Positions 46,486 through 55,912 of a stretch of 64,000 nt of DNA are shown piece by piece. The notes under the pieces were generated by a model. That model worked only from the letters and a program-made list of their open reading frames with translations. It searched no databases and was not told the DNA's origin. The position numbers and the translations under genes were made by a program. Every line of letters starts with the position of its first letter. The stretch's first letter is position 1. Source of the stretch: Actinoplanes couchii (GTDB lineage: Bacteria; Actinomycetota; Actinomycetes; Mycobacteriales; Micromonosporaceae); the NCBI RefSeq assembly GCF_016862075.1, contig NZ_BOMG01000033.1:27275-91274 (forward strand), written 5' to 3'.

Positions 46486-46851
46486 TCACCGGCTAGCGGT
46501 GAACGTCTGCGGCAGGGCCCCGCTGTCCCACAGCGAGTCCAGGTGCTCCAGGAACCCGGTCAGGCTGCGCTCCAGGTCACGCCGCTCCGCGGTGCCGAGA
46601 GTGGCAAGTGGATCGGAGAAGATCAGCCCCTCCGGGTGCTTCGCCCGGGTGCCGACGAACTTGTCGCAGCCCCCGCACCACACGTAGCTGACCAGGGTCG
46701 GCCGTTTGGCGTTCTCCGGCGCCGTGAAGTAGGCCCGCAACCGCCGCTGCCCGCAGGCCGGGCACTCCCGCTCCCCCGGATCGGCGAAGAAGCTCTCCCC
46801 CTGGGTGAGGGCCGCCACCTGGTCCCCGTCGAAACTGCTCCAGGCGGTCAA
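46486..46851 (-). CDS. Small zinc-ribbon protein, function unknown
   Basis: 121 residues with two CxxC pairs, ECPACGQRRLRAYF and VWCGGCDKF, spaced about 30 residues apart. A helical C-terminus follows (ERRDLERSLTGFLEHLDSLW). The TTG start at 46851 overlaps the stop of the cystathionine-lyase-type gene (TTGA), so it should be coupled. A larger frame runs upstream but is antisense shadow of the enzyme gene. No family is recognised with confidence. Confidence 0.72.
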   Translation of the reverse strand: MTAWSSFDGDQVAALTQGESFFADPGERECPACGQRRLRAYFTAPENAKRPTLVSYVWCGGCDKFVGTRAKHPEGLIFSDPLATLGTAERRDLERSLTGFLEHLDSLWDSGALPQTFTASR

Positions 46852-47948
46852 GACGCGTCCAGCGCGGCGGTGATGTCGGCGAGCAGGTCGGCGCTGTCCT
46901 CGATGCCGCAGGAGAACCGGACGAAGCCCGGTGACGTGTCGTCGCCCCACTGCGCCCGCCGGTCGGCGGTGGTGTGCACACCCCCGAACGAGGTGGCCGC
47001 GAACACCAGTTTCGCCGCGGTCAGGAACCGGCCCACCCGCTCGGCGGAACCCAGGTCGAACGACACGATCCCGGGGATCCGTCGCATCTGGGCGGACGCG
47101 ACGGCGTACGACGGGTCGTCCGGCAGTCCCGGCCAGCGCACCCCGGTCACGTCGGACCGGGACAGCAGCAACTCGGCGACGGCGGCGGCGTTGGCGGTCT
47201 GCCGGGCCAGCCGCAGGTCCAGGGTGGCGATGGACCGGTGCGCCAGCCACGCGTCGAACGCCCCGGGCACCGCGCCGGTCTGCTTGCGCCACGTCTCGAC
47301 CCGGCCCAGCAACGTGGGATCGGTTGCCGACACGTACCCCAGAAGGACGTCGGAGTGCCCGGTCAGAGCCTTGGTCCCGGACGCGACGACCAGATCCGCC
47401 CCGAGCGCCAGCGGGTTCTGCCCGAGCGGCGTGGCGGCCGTGTTGTCGACCGCGACCAGCGCCCCGGCCTCGTGCGCGACGGTGGACAGCGCCCGCAGGT
47501 CGCAGACGTCCAGTCCCGGGTTGGCCGGGGTCTCCAGCAGCACCAGCCGGGTGCCGGTGAGGGCCGGGTAGGGCCCGGCGGTCGGCACCAGCACCGTCGT
47601 CACGCCCAGCTCCCGCAGGGTGCCCTCGGCGAACGCCCGGACCGTGAAGTACCCGTCCGACGGCAGCGCCACCGTGTCGCCCGGCCGCAGCACCGCGAGC
47701 AGCAGCGCGGTGATCGCCGCCTGCCCGCTGGAGAAGGCCAGGGTGGGCGCGCCCTCCAGGGCTCCGATCGCCGCTTCCAGGGCTTCCCGGGTCGGGTTCT
47801 CGGTCCGCGCGTACCCGTGCCGCCCCGGCCCGGTGACCGGGTCCAGGTGGTAGGGCGCGGCGAACACCGGCCCCGGCAGGAACGGCTCGCCGACCTGAGG
47901 GGTGGGCAGGCCCGCGTGCACCGACCGGGTGCCGTCGGAGTAGCTCAT
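46848..47948 (-). CDS. Cys/Met-metabolism PLP enzyme (cystathionine gamma-lyase type)
   Basis: 366-residue fold-type I PLP enzyme. It has HGYARTENPTREALEAAIG, SSGQAAITALLLAVL, ETPANPGLDVCDL, VAVDNTAATPLGQNP and the PLP-lysine loop SGTKALTGHSDVLLG (Lys about 192). Whether it is a gamma-lyase or gamma-synthase cannot be read. It follows gpsA by 9 nt and is coupled to the zinc-ribbon gene. Confidence 0.9.
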   Translation of the reverse strand: MSYSDGTRSVHAGLPTPQVGEPFLPGPVFAAPYHLDPVTGPGRHGYARTENPTREALEAAIGALEGAPTLAFSSGQAAITALLLAVLRPGDTVALPSDGYFTVRAFAEGTLRELGVTTVLVPTAGPYPALTGTRLVLLETPANPGLDVCDLRALSTVAHEAGALVAVDNTAATPLGQNPLALGADLVVASGTKALTGHSDVLLGYVSATDPTLLGRVETWRKQTGAVPGAFDAWLAHRSIATLDLRLARQTANAAAVAELLLSRSDVTGVRWPGLPDDPSYAVASAQMRRIPGIVSFDLGSAERVGRFLTAAKLVFAATSFGGVHTTADRRAQWGDDTSPGFVRFSCGIEDSADLLADITAALDAS

Positions 47949-47957
47949 GGTGTTCCC

Positions 47958-48950
47958 TTACTCGGGCTTCATGTCCCGTGTCATCAGCAGCTTGACCGCG
48001 ACCCGCGGGTCCACCCCTTCGTGGCACACGCGCTCGACCTGCTCGACGATCGGCATCTCGACGCCGTTCGCCCGGGCCAGGTCGCGGATGGACAGGCAGC
48101 TCTTGACACCCTCGGCGGTCTGCCGGGTGGCGATCTGCGCCTGTTCCAGGGTCTCACCGCGGCCCAGGTGCTCACCGAAGGTCCGGTTGCGGGCGAGCGG
48201 TGACGAGCAGGAGGCGACCAGGTCGCCGAGTCCGGCCAGGCCGGCGAAGGTGAGCGGGTCGGCGCCGAGCGCGACCCCGAGACGGGCGGTCTCGGCCAGC
48301 CCGCGGGTGATCAGCGAGGCCCGGGTGTTGTCGCCGAGGCCCAGGGCGACGGCCATCCCGTACGCCAGCGCGATCACGTTCTTGCAGGCCCCGCCGAGTT
48401 CACAGCCGATCACGTCGTCGGAGGTGTACGGCCGGAACCAGGGTGTGGCGAGCGCGTGCTGCACCTGTTTGGCCCGGGCCTCGTCGGAGCAGGCCACGAC
48501 CGTGGTGGTGGGCTGCTCGGCGGCGATCTCCGGGGCCAGGTTGGGGCCGGAGACGACGACCACCCGGTCCGGGGCGACACCGGCGGTCTCGACGATCACC
48601 TCGCTCATCCGCTTGAGGGTGCCGAGTTCGATGCCCTTCATCAGGGACACCACCGTCGAGTCGGCGGGGAACAGCCCGGCCCAGTCGGCGAGGTTGCCGC
48701 GCAGCGTCTGGGACGGGACGGCGATCGCGATCAGCTCGGCCCCGTCGACGGCCTCGGCCAGGTCGGTGGTGCCGGTGACGGTCTTCGCCAGGCGTACGCC
48801 GGGCAGGGAATGGTCGTTCTGCTTCCTGTCCCGGATCTCGGCGGCGACCGCTTCCCGCCGCGCCCACATGGTCACGTCCGACCCGGCTTCGCCGAGCACC
48901 TTGGCGAACGCGGTGCCCCAAGCTCCGGAACCGATGACGGCCGCCCTCAT
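47958..48950 (-). CDS. gpsA: Glycerol-3-phosphate dehydrogenase [NAD(P)+]
   Basis: 330-residue enzyme making sn-glycerol-3-phosphate for phospholipids. It has the Rossmann start [54 protein letters not shown] (catalytic Lys) and [17 protein letters not shown]. The frame is longer upstream, but ATG 48950 with GGAGG and an ATGA overlap with plsC fixes the start. It pairs functionally with PlsC and PlsX. Confidence 0.97.
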   Translation of the reverse strand: MRAAVIGSGAWGTAFAKVLGEAGSDVTMWARREAVAAEIRDRKQNDHSLPGVRLAKTVTGTTDLAEAVDGAELIAIAVPSQTLRGNLADWAGLFPADSTVVSLMKGIELGTLKRMSEVIVETAGVAPDRVVVVSGPNLAPEIAAEQPTTTVVACSDEARAKQVQHALATPWFRPYTSDDVIGCELGGACKNVIALAYGMAVALGLGDNTRASLITRGLAETARLGVALGADPLTFAGLAGLGDLVASCSSPLARNRTFGEHLGRGETLEQAQIATRQTAEGVKSCLSIRDLARANGVEMPIVEQVERVCHEGVDPRVAVKLLMTRDMKPE

Positions 48951-49717
48951 GGCGTTTCCTCCGAGGTAATGGCCCGGGTGACGGGCCGTTCGTAGAGCGC
49001 CGGCGGTTCGCCGTCGCGGATCTCGCCGAGCAGGTCCCGGACGTCCAGCATGATCGCCTCGGTCATCTCCTCGAGCACCTCCCGGGTCGGTTCCCGGCCG
49101 GCCCAGCGGCTCAGGTCGACCGGCCGCCCGGTCGTCACGGTGACGTCGGTGCGGCGCAACCGCAACCTGTTGGTACGCGGATCGAAGATCGCCTGCGCAC
49201 CCCAGTTCGCGATCGGCACCACCGGCGCGCCGGTCAGCAGCGCCAGCCGGGCCGCGCCGGTCTTGCCCCGCATCGGCCACAGGTCGGGGTGCCGGGTGGT
49301 GGTCCCCTCCGGGTAGATCACCACGGCACCGCCCTCGTGCAGCGCCTCGATCAGGCGATCCAGGGACTTCACCGCATCAACACTGCCCCGTTCCACCGGG
49401 ATCTGCCGGGACTTGACCAGCAGGAACCCGATGATCGGCACCTTCCACACGCTGGATTTGCCGAGGAACCGCGGCCACCGGCCGGACCGGTAGACGTAGT
49501 GGGCGACCACCAGCGGGTCGAAGTGCGACACGTGGTTGGGGACGAGGATCACCGGGCCGGCGGCCGGGACGGCGTCCATCCGCTGCCAGTTCTTCCGGGT
49601 CAGAGCCGTCGTGACCGAGACGACGATCGTCACCGCGACGCGCTGCCAGAGGCCGGTTCCGAGCTTTGCCACGCCAGTCCCCCGTTCTGCGCCCGCGTTC
49701 GTCTGGGACGAAATCAT
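48947..49717 (-). CDS. plsC: 1-acyl-sn-glycerol-3-phosphate acyltransferase
   Basis: 256-residue membrane-associated acyltransferase making phosphatidic acid. Motifs are [10 protein letters not shown] (HxxxxD), [16 protein letters not shown] and [10 protein letters not shown], with PIANWGA. A hydrophobic N-terminal helix is present. ATG 49717 is used here; GTG 49672 has a better Shine-Dalgarno (GGGGGA at 5 nt) and is a serious alternative. Coupled to gpsA. Confidence 0.94.
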   Translation of the reverse strand: MISSQTNAGAERGTGVAKLGTGLWQRVAVTIVVSVTTALTRKNWQRMDAVPAAGPVILVPNHVSHFDPLVVAHYVYRSGRWPRFLGKSSVWKVPIIGFLLVKSRQIPVERGSVDAVKSLDRLIEALHEGGAVVIYPEGTTTRHPDLWPMRGKTGAARLALLTGAPVVPIANWGAQAIFDPRTNRLRLRRTDVTVTTGRPVDLSRWAGREPTREVLEEMTEAIMLDVRDLLGEIRDGEPPALYERPVTRAITSEETP

Positions 49718-49809
49718 GCCCGCTCACTTCCGGCGGGACCAGGCAGGGGTCTCGGTAATCACGATGGTGAAGGGCACGGTTCGGCCGATCTCTGCGGCAG
49801 GATGGTCGG

Positions 49810-50448
49810 GTGCGTATGTGGACGGCGGTGATCCCGGTCAAGCGGCTGAGGGCGGCGAAGACCCGGTTGCGGGGTGCGGTGCCCGCCGATCGTCATCCGG
49901 AGCTGGCTCTGGCCATGGTGCGGGACACCGCGGCCGCGGTGCTCTCCGCCGATGCGGTGGCCGGGCTCCTGGTGGTCAGCGACGACCCGGAGGTCGGTGC
50001 GGCGGTGCGGGATCTGGGCGCCCGGGTGGTGCCCGACCCGGGCGGCGGGCTGAACGCGGCGATGCGGTTCGGCGCCGACGAGACGGCCGGCCCGGCGGCG
50101 CACCGGGTGGTGCTCGCCGGCGACCTACCGGCGCTGCGCCCGGAGCAACTCGACGACGTGCTGTCCCGGGCCACCACCCGCAGTTTCGTGCCGGACGCCG
50201 CCGGGATCGGCACGGTGCTGCTGGCCGCCCCGGCGTGGCAGCCGCTCGATCCGCGGTTCGGTGGGCCGTCGGCGGCGTCGCACGCCGCGTCCGGCGCGGT
50301 GCCGCTGACCGGGTCCTGGCCCGGTCTGCGGCAGGACGTGGACACCGCCGCCGATCTGGCGACCGTCCTCACCCTGGGGGCCGGCCGGTGCACCTGTGGC
50401 CTGCTGCGGGACATCGGGATGACTCCGGAGTGCGCACCGGCCGCGTGA
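49810..50448 (+). CDS. fbiD: F420 biosynthesis guanylyltransferase (CofC/FbiD)
   Basis: 212 residues, activating phosphoenolpyruvate or 2-phospholactate with GTP for coenzyme F420. It begins MWTAVIPVKRLRAAKTRL, then SDDPEV, DPGGGLNAAM, VVLAGDLPALRP and DPRFGGPSAASH. It sits beside ppk, as in mycobacteria (Rv2983). GTG 49810 or ATG 49816 may start it. Other fbi genes are not in the window. Confidence 0.93.
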   Translation: MRMWTAVIPVKRLRAAKTRLRGAVPADRHPELALAMVRDTAAAVLSADAVAGLLVVSDDPEVGAAVRDLGARVVPDPGGGLNAAMRFGADETAGPAAHRVVLAGDLPALRPEQLDDVLSRATTRSFVPDAAGIGTVLLAAPAWQPLDPRFGGPSAASHAASGAVPLTGSWPGLRQDVDTAADLATVLTLGAGRCTCGLLRDIGMTPECAPAA

Positions 50449-50477
50449 GGACGCGAGGCCGGGTAGCGTGATCTGTC

Positions 50478-50675
50478 ATGCAGGGCACGATCGCGACATT
50501 CGACCCGGACACCCGCAGTGGCTCGCTGCTGCTCGACGACGGCACCCCGCTGGAGTTCGGCGAGGAGGCCTTCCAGCGCTCCGGCCTGCGGCTTCTGCGA
50601 CTGGGTCAGCGGGTGACGGTCGAGTCGGACGCGTCCGGTGTGGTTTGTCGGGTGTTAATTCCCGGAGTAGCTTGA
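50478..50675 (+). CDS. Small cold-shock-like OB-fold protein
   Basis: 65 residues: MQGTIATFDPDTRSGSLLLD, GTPLEFGEEAF and LRLGQRVTVE. This is the spacing of a cold-shock domain without its aromatic RNP motifs. It is probably a small nucleic-acid-binding OB fold; the binding partner is unknown. It has a weak Shine-Dalgarno. It lies 29 nt after fbiD on the same strand. Confidence 0.8.
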   Translation: MQGTIATFDPDTRSGSLLLDDGTPLEFGEEAFQRSGLRLLRLGQRVTVESDASGVVCRVLIPGVA

Positions 50676-50678
50676 AGT

Positions 50679-50712
50679 GATCATCCGGTAGTTCGTTTCA
50701 CGTTTCTCCGGA
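50679..50712 (+). promoter_or_regulatory. Candidate PHO (PhoP) box upstream of ppk
   Basis: Three 11-bp direct-repeat-like units, GATCATCCGGT (50679), GTTCGTTTCAC (50691) and GTTTCTCCGGA (50702), match the Streptomyces PHO unit GKTCAYYYRSG at about 9, 7 and 8 of 11 positions. They lie just before ppk, a known PhoP target in Streptomyces. The third unit also contributes to a 7-bp inverted repeat at 50693-50717. Confidence 0.38.
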
Positions 50713-50730
50713 AACGACGATGATGGACAC

Positions 50731-53040
50731 ATGCAGACTCCGCCCCGGACCCCCGAGAACCGCCGGCGCGGCCCCAACGGCCGCTTTCTTCCCAGGCCGG
50801 AGCTACCGGAAGACAGTTCGGAACAGGCGGAGGAAGTGTTGGAACAGCCCGACGAGGTGATCGAGACCGTCGTCGCCGAGCGCGAGGCCTCGGAATTCAC
50901 TGCTCGTGACATGGTCGCCGGACTCGTCGATGACGACGATGACGATGACGACGAGGTGGACAGCGAGCCCGGCTATCTGTTGCCGGAGGACCGGTTCTTC
51001 AACCGGGAATTGTCCTGGCTCGATTTCAACGCCCGTGTCCTGGCCCTGGCCGAGGACCCGGGTTCGCCGCTGCTGGAGCGGGCGAAATTCCTGGCGATCT
51101 TCGCGAGCAACCTGGACGAGTTCTACATGGTCCGGGTGGCCGGGCTGAAGCGCCGGTTGAGCGCCGGCCTGCCGATGCGCGGCGGCGACCGGTCCCCGCT
51201 GCGCCACCAGATCGAGATGATCAGCGCGCGGACCGCCGACCTGGTGACCCGGCACTCGGCCTGTTTCGCCGACGAGGTGCGGCCGAAACTGGCGGCGGAG
51301 AGCATCGAGCTGGTGTCGTGGAAGGAGCTGAACGCCGCCGAGCAGGGCCGGCTGCGCACCTTCTTCCGCGAGCAGGTGTTCCCGGTGCTGACGCCGCTGG
51401 CGGTGGACCCGGCGCACCCGTTCCCGTACATCTCGAGCAAGTCCCTGAACCTGGCGGTGGCGCTGCGCTACCCGGACGGCGACTCGCCCGAGCTGTTCGC
51501 CCGGGTCAAGGTGCCGAACAACGTGCCCCGGTTCGTGACCGTGCAGAACGACAGCCGCGGCATCCGGTTCCTGCCGGTCGAGGAGCTGATCGCGGTCCAC
51601 CTGAACCAGCTGTTCCCGGGCATGCAGATCCTGGAGTGGCACCTGTTCCGGGTGACCCGCAACGCCGAGCTGGAGGTCGACGAGGACCGCGACGAGGACC
51701 TGCTGCAGGCCCTGGAGCGGGAGCTGGCGCAGCGCCGGTTCGGCCCGCCGGTGCGCCTGGAGGTGGCCGCCTCGATCAGCGACCACGTGCTCGACCTGCT
51801 GGTCCGTGAGCTGGACATGGACGGGCAGGAGGTGCTGCGGGTGCCCGGCCTGCTCGACCTGTCGTCGCTGTGGCAGGTCTTCGGCGAGTGCGACCGGGAC
51901 GATCTGAAGGACCGCCCGTTCGTCCCGGCCACCCACCCGCACCTGGCCGACGGCGAGGTCCCGCGCAGCGTCTTCAACCGGCTGCGCGAGTCGGACATCC
52001 TGGTCCACCACCCGTACCACTCGTTCTCCACCAGCGTGCAGCGGTTCATCGAGCAGGCCGCCGCCGATCCCAACGTGCTGGCCATCAAGCAGACGCTGTA
52101 CCGCACCTCGGGTGACTCGCCGATCGTCGACGCGCTCGTCGACGCGGCCGCGGCCGGCAAGCAGGTGGTGGTGCTGGTCGAGGTGAAGGCCCGCTTCGAC
52201 GAGGTGGCCAACATCGCCTGGGCGCGGACCCTGGAGCGGGCCGGCTGTCACGTGGTCTACGGCCTGGTCGGTCTCAAGACCCACTGCAAGACCTCCCTGG
52301 TGGTACGCCAGGAGGGCCACCAGATCCGGCGCTACTGCCACATCGGGACCGGCAACTACCACCCCAAGACCGCCCGGTTGTACGAGGACTTCGGCATGCT
52401 GACCGCCGACCCCGAGGTGGGGGCGGACGTCACCGACCTGTTCAACGTGCTGACCGGGTACAGCCGGCAGACCACGTACCGGCGTCTGCTGGTGGCCCCG
52501 CACGGCGTCCGCAAGGGCCTGCTGGAGCGGGTCGAGGAGCAGGCCCGGATCGCCCGGGAGGGTGGCGAGGCGCTGGTCCAGTTCAAGGTGAACTCGCTGG
52601 TCGACGAGAAGACGATCGACGCGCTCTACCGGGCCTCGCAGGACGGTGTGCAGATCGACATGATCATCCGCGGCATGTGCGCGCTGCGTCCCGGGGTGCC
52701 CGGCCTGTCGGAGAACATCCGGGTCCGCTCGATCGTCGGCCGTTTCCTGGAGCACTCCCGGGTGTTCCGGTTCGGTCCCGGCCCCGACGCGGAGTACTGG
52801 ATGGGTTCCGCCGACATGATGCACCGCAACCTGGACCGCCGGGTGGAAGCCCTGGTCAAGGTCACGTTGACGTCGGCGCGCGAGGAGCTGCGGCACGTCC
52901 TGGAACTGTCGATGGGCGAACACACGGAGGGCTGGGACCTGGACGGTGACGGCATCTGGCACCGTAACCAGGGCAACCCCGGTCGTCCGCAGGTCCACCT
53001 GCAGGCGGCCATGCTCCGGCGGATCATCGGGAAAAAATGA
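50731..53040 (+). CDS. ppk: Polyphosphate kinase 1
   Basis: 769-residue PPK1 that polymerises ATP gamma-phosphate into polyphosphate. The core starts at [21 protein letters not shown] (about 89). The active-site region includes [12 protein letters not shown] (catalytic His) and [19 protein letters not shown]. It has an N-terminal extension of about 85 residues that is acidic and contains an eight-Asp run (67-74). It is coupled to mutT1 by an ATGA overlap. Confidence 0.97.
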   Translation: MQTPPRTPENRRRGPNGRFLPRPELPEDSSEQAEEVLEQPDEVIETVVAEREASEFTARDMVAGLVDDDDDDDDEVDSEPGYLLPEDRFFNRELSWLDFNARVLALAEDPGSPLLERAKFLAIFASNLDEFYMVRVAGLKRRLSAGLPMRGGDRSPLRHQIEMISARTADLVTRHSACFADEVRPKLAAESIELVSWKELNAAEQGRLRTFFREQVFPVLTPLAVDPAHPFPYISSKSLNLAVALRYPDGDSPELFARVKVPNNVPRFVTVQNDSRGIRFLPVEELIAVHLNQLFPGMQILEWHLFRVTRNAELEVDEDRDEDLLQALERELAQRRFGPPVRLEVAASISDHVLDLLVRELDMDGQEVLRVPGLLDLSSLWQVFGECDRDDLKDRPFVPATHPHLADGEVPRSVFNRLRESDILVHHPYHSFSTSVQRFIEQAAADPNVLAIKQTLYRTSGDSPIVDALVDAAAAGKQVVVLVEVKARFDEVANIAWARTLERAGCHVVYGLVGLKTHCKTSLVVRQEGHQIRRYCHIGTGNYHPKTARLYEDFGMLTADPEVGADVTDLFNVLTGYSRQTTYRRLLVAPHGVRKGLLERVEEQARIAREGGEALVQFKVNSLVDEKTIDALYRASQDGVQIDMIIRGMCALRPGVPGLSENIRVRSIVGRFLEHSRVFRFGPGPDAEYWMGSADMMHRNLDRRVEALVKVTLTSAREELRHVLELSMGEHTEGWDLDGDGIWHRNQGNPGRPQVHLQAAMLRRIIGKK

Positions 53041-53915
53041 CGATTGTGGAACGTGCGGCCGGCGGGATCCTTCTCCGCCGGTCGGGTGACCGGGCCGAGG
53101 TGTGCCTGGTGCACCGGCCCCGTTACGACGACTGGAGCCTGCCCAAGGGCAAGCTCACCGACGGCGAGGAGCCGCTGCTCGCGGCGGTGCGCGAGGTCGA
53201 GGAGGAGACCGGCGCGACCGGGATCCCGCGGCTGCGGCTGCGCGACGTGGACTACACCCTGCCGGACGGGCGCCCGAAGAACGTGGCGTACTGGCTGATG
53301 GAGGCCGTCTCGGACGGCCCGGTGCAGGACACCCGCGAGGTCGACGAGCTGGCCTGGCTGCCGTTCGAGGAGGCGGCCGCGCGGTTGACGTACGACGACG
53401 AGAAGGCCGTCCTCGCCGAGGCCGCCGCCCTGCCGCCGGTCACCGCGGTGATCGCGCTGGTCCGGCACGCACGGGCCGGGGAGCGGAAGAAGTGGTCCGG
53501 CCGGGACGAGCTGCGGCCCCTGGACCCGGTCGGAGCCAAGCAGGCGGACCGGCTGGCCGCCCTGCTCGCGCCGCTGCGCCCGCACCGGCTGGTGGCGGGC
53601 ACCCCGCTGCGCTGCACGCAGACCCTGGAGCCGCTGGCCGCCGCGGTCGGTGGCCGGCCGGTGGTCAGCGACGGCGCGTTCGCCGAGCCGGACGACGCGG
53701 ACCGGCTGCCGGCCCGGGTGGCGGCGGCGCTGATCCGGCTGGCCGAGCTGCGCACCAAGGAGCGGGCCGTGGTGTGCAGCCAGGGCAAGCTGATGCCGCA
53801 CGTGCTGGCGGCGCTGCACGGTGTGGACGACCACCACGGGTTCAAGACGCCGAAGGGTGCGGGCTGGCTGCTCACCTGGTCCGGCGACCGGTTGCTGGGC
53901 GCGTCCCGGTTGTGA
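53037..53915 (+). CDS. mutT1: MutT1-type NUDIX plus histidine-phosphatase hydrolase
   Basis: 292-residue two-domain enzyme. The N-terminal NUDIX domain has the box [20 protein letters not shown] followed by TGA. The C-terminal phosphoglycerate-mutase-like domain has the RHG motif [10 protein letters not shown] and [12 protein letters not shown]. In mycobacteria MutT1 sanitises 8-oxo-dGTP and related nucleotides and cleaves diadenosine polyphosphates. The start overlaps ppk, and the 3' end overlaps the convergent membrane-protein gene by 44 bp. Confidence 0.94.
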   Translation: MTIVERAAGGILLRRSGDRAEVCLVHRPRYDDWSLPKGKLTDGEEPLLAAVREVEEETGATGIPRLRLRDVDYTLPDGRPKNVAYWLMEAVSDGPVQDTREVDELAWLPFEEAAARLTYDDEKAVLAEAAALPPVTAVIALVRHARAGERKKWSGRDELRPLDPVGAKQADRLAALLAPLRPHRLVAGTPLRCTQTLEPLAAAVGGRPVVSDGAFAEPDDADRLPARVAAALIRLAELRTKERAVVCSQGKLMPHVLAALHGVDDHHGFKTPKGAGWLLTWSGDRLLGASRL

Positions 53916-54294
53916 CGGTACGGCGGGCCGGAGCGTCGGCCCGCCAGTATCCGACGTGGTCGCCGGTGAGCCAGCGGGCCTGCCAGAGTTCGTCCCGGCG
54001 GGGTTCCCAGTCCCGGTACGGCAGCAGCGCCAGCCGCCAGGCCAGGATCCCGGCCAGGTACCACCCGTAGATCGGCACCGCCCCGAACCAGCCGTCCACC
54101 CGGCGATAGGAACACCGGGGCCCGGCCCACGCCACCGCCAGCCCGGACCACCCGCAGGTGATCACCCAGTCCAGGACCGGCCAGCCGGTGCGGCTCTCGG
54201 CCAGGTCACCGAGCGTCCATCCGGGTACGACCGCGACCGCGAACAGTCCGGCCGCGATGGTGGCCCGCGCGGTCAGGCCCCGTGCGTTCTGCAT
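53872..54294 (-). CDS. Small membrane protein, unknown function
   Basis: 140 residues with three hydrophobic segments (ATIAAGLFAVAVVPGW, WPVLDWVITCGWSGLAVAW and FGAVPIYGWYLAGILAWRLA) and a basic C-terminus with YRDWEPRRDELWQARWL. ATG 54294 is chosen; the frame continues upstream through the hupB terminator, which is implausible as coding. It is downstream of hupB on the same strand. No family recognised. Confidence 0.65.
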   Translation of the reverse strand: MQNARGLTARATIAAGLFAVAVVPGWTLGDLAESRTGWPVLDWVITCGWSGLAVAWAGPRCSYRRVDGWFGAVPIYGWYLAGILAWRLALLPYRDWEPRRDELWQARWLTGDHVGYWRADAPARRTVTTGTRPATGRRTR

Positions 54295-54335
54295 GCCCGG
54301 ACGGTAGATCCGGGCGCACCGGCCGCGCCGGGACA

Positions 54336-54374
54336 CCGAAAAGGCGTCCACCGTACGGGTGGACGCCTTTTCGG
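54336..54374 (-). terminator. hupB terminator
   Basis: A perfect 17-bp stem (CCGAAAAGGCGTCCACC / GGTGGACGCCTTTTCGG) with a 5-nt loop begins 13 nt beyond the hupB stop. The A/T run within the stem gives a U-rich 3' arm. Confidence 0.9.
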
Positions 54375-54386
54375 ATCACCGATGTG

Positions 54387-55145
54387 TCAGCGGGCCTTCC
54401 GTGGCGACCGGGCACGAGCCGGTGCCGCGTCCGGAGTCGCGGACTTGCGGGCGGTGCGTTTGGCCGGGGCCGCCTTGGTGGCCGCGGTCTTCTTCACCGC
54501 CGTGGTCGTCTTCTTGGCCGCGGTGGTCTTGGCGGCGGCGGTGGTCTTGGCCGCCGTCGTCTTGGCCGCGGTCGTCTTGGTGGCCGCCGCCTTGGTCGCC
54601 GCCGTCTTCGTGGCGGTGGCCTTGGTCGCGGCGGCCTTGGTGGCGGTCGCCTTGGTGGCGGCCGTCTTCTTGGCTGCCGCGGTCTTGGTGGCGGCCGGTG
54701 CTGTCTTGGTGGCCGCCGCCTTGGTCGCGGTCTTCGCCGGCGCCGTCTTGGCCGCCGTGGTCTTGGTCGCCGCGGTCTTCTTCGCGGCGGCCGTGGTGGT
54801 CGTGGTGGCCGCCTTGGCCGGTGCCGCCTTGGCGGTGGTCTTCTTCGCGGCGGCCGCGGCCTTGGCCGGCTTTCCGCTCGCGACGAGATCCCGGAATGCG
54901 CTGCCGACGCGGAAAACCGCGACCGACGTCTTCTTCACCTTCACCGGTTCACCGGTACGCGGATTCCTGGCGGTTCGCGGATTACGCACCCGCTTCTCCC
55001 AGGAACCGAATCCGGTCAACGCGACCTTGTCGCCCTTGGCAACGGCGTTCTGCACCTCACTGATGAACGCGTCCAAAGCCAAGGTCGCCGTCTTCTTGTC
55101 TCCCAGCCTGCCGGCGAGCGCCTCAATGAGCTCGGCCTTGTTCAC
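54387..55145 (-). CDS. hupB: HU-family nucleoid protein with lysine/alanine-rich tail
   Basis: 252 residues. The N-terminal HU fold (about 1-92) starts MNKAELIEALAGRLGDKKTA and has FGSWEKRVRNPRTARNPRTG. A 150-residue tail of KTAA/ATK/TKT repeats resembles the histone-H1-like tail of mycobacterial HupB and Streptomyces HupS. It compacts and protects DNA. It is isolated between two terminators. The repeat DNA (about 54430-54860) is prone to length variation. Confidence 0.96.
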   Translation of the reverse strand: MNKAELIEALAGRLGDKKTATLALDAFISEVQNAVAKGDKVALTGFGSWEKRVRNPRTARNPRTGEPVKVKKTSVAVFRVGSAFRDLVASGKPAKAAAAAKKTTAKAAPAKAATTTTTAAAKKTAATKTTAAKTAPAKTATKAAATKTAPAATKTAAAKKTAATKATATKAAATKATATKTAATKAAATKTTAAKTTAAKTTAAAKTTAAKKTTTAVKKTAATKAAPAKRTARKSATPDAAPARARSPRKAR

Positions 55146-55260
55146 GGTTTCCTCCCGGACGTGAGAACTGGCCCGTCGAAGGCCATTCTGCGCGCACGGT
55201 ATGCCCTGTGATGTGGTTACAGAAACATTCGGGGTAAAAAACCGTTGTGTCCCAACGAAT

Positions 55261-55289
55261 ACGCCCCTGCCGGGTGACCCGGCAGGGGC
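55261..55289 (-). terminator. leuCD terminator
   Basis: A perfect 13-bp stem (CGCCCCTGCCGGG / CCCGGCAGGGGCG) with a TGA loop lies 18 nt beyond the leuD stop on the minus strand and is followed by TATTCGTT. Confidence 0.88.
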
Positions 55290-55307
55290 GGAATACGCTT
55301 GCGGCGA

Positions 55308-55898
55308 CTAAAGAACGACGACCGGTTTGAAAGCCGGGCGGCCCTTCTCGTACGCGGTAATGGTCTCCTCGTGCCGCAGTGTCAGTCCGATGTCGTCGAG
55401 GCCTTCCATCAGACGCCAGCGGCTGAAGTCGTCGATCGGGAACCCGTAGGCGGCGTCGTCGACGCGGACCACGCGGCCCTCCAGGTCGACGGTGATCTCC
55501 TTGTCCGGCTCGCTCTCGGCCAGATCCCAGAGGCTCTCCACGATCTTCTGGTCGAGCTGGATCGGCAGCAGACCCTCCTTCAGCGAGTTGCCGCGGAAGA
55601 TGTCGCCGAACCGGGAGGCGATGACCGCCTTGAAACCGAAGTCGCGCAGCGCCCAGACGGCGTGCTGCCGGGACGACCCGGTGCCGAAGTTGGGCCCGGC
55701 GACCAGGATCGTCGCGCCCGCGTGGGCCGGCCGGTTGGCCACGAAGTCCGGGTCCTCACGCCACGCGCTGAAGAGGCCGTCCTCGAAGCCGGTCCGGGTG
55801 ACCCGTTTCAGGTAGACCGCCGGGATGATCTGGTCGGTGTCCACGTCAGAGCGGCGCAGCGGCATGACCCGGCCGGTGTGGCTGACGAACTTGTCCAT
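55308..55898 (-). CDS. leuD: 3-isopropylmalate dehydratase small subunit
   Basis: 196 residues: [52 protein letters not shown] and [19 protein letters not shown], the LeuD signatures. It forms isopropylmalate isomerase with LeuC for leucine biosynthesis. It follows leuC by 14 nt. Confidence 0.97.
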   Translation of the reverse strand: MDKFVSHTGRVMPLRRSDVDTDQIIPAVYLKRVTRTGFEDGLFSAWREDPDFVANRPAHAGATILVAGPNFGTGSSRQHAVWALRDFGFKAVIASRFGDIFRGNSLKEGLLPIQLDQKIVESLWDLAESEPDKEITVDLEGRVVRVDDAAYGFPIDDFSRWRLMEGLDDIGLTLRHEETITAYEKGRPAFKPVVVL

Positions 55899-55912
55899 GA
55901 CTGTCCCCTAGC

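Noticed and set aside
46486..48027. 513-codon minus-strand frame covering the PLP enzyme
   Set aside because: Only its last 121 codons are real (zinc-ribbon protein). The rest is a different frame of the cystathionine-lyase-type gene.
47958..49280. Longer gpsA starting inside plsC
   Set aside because: The extra residues are a shadow of plsC. The ATG at 48950 has a strong ribosome site and the family N-terminus.
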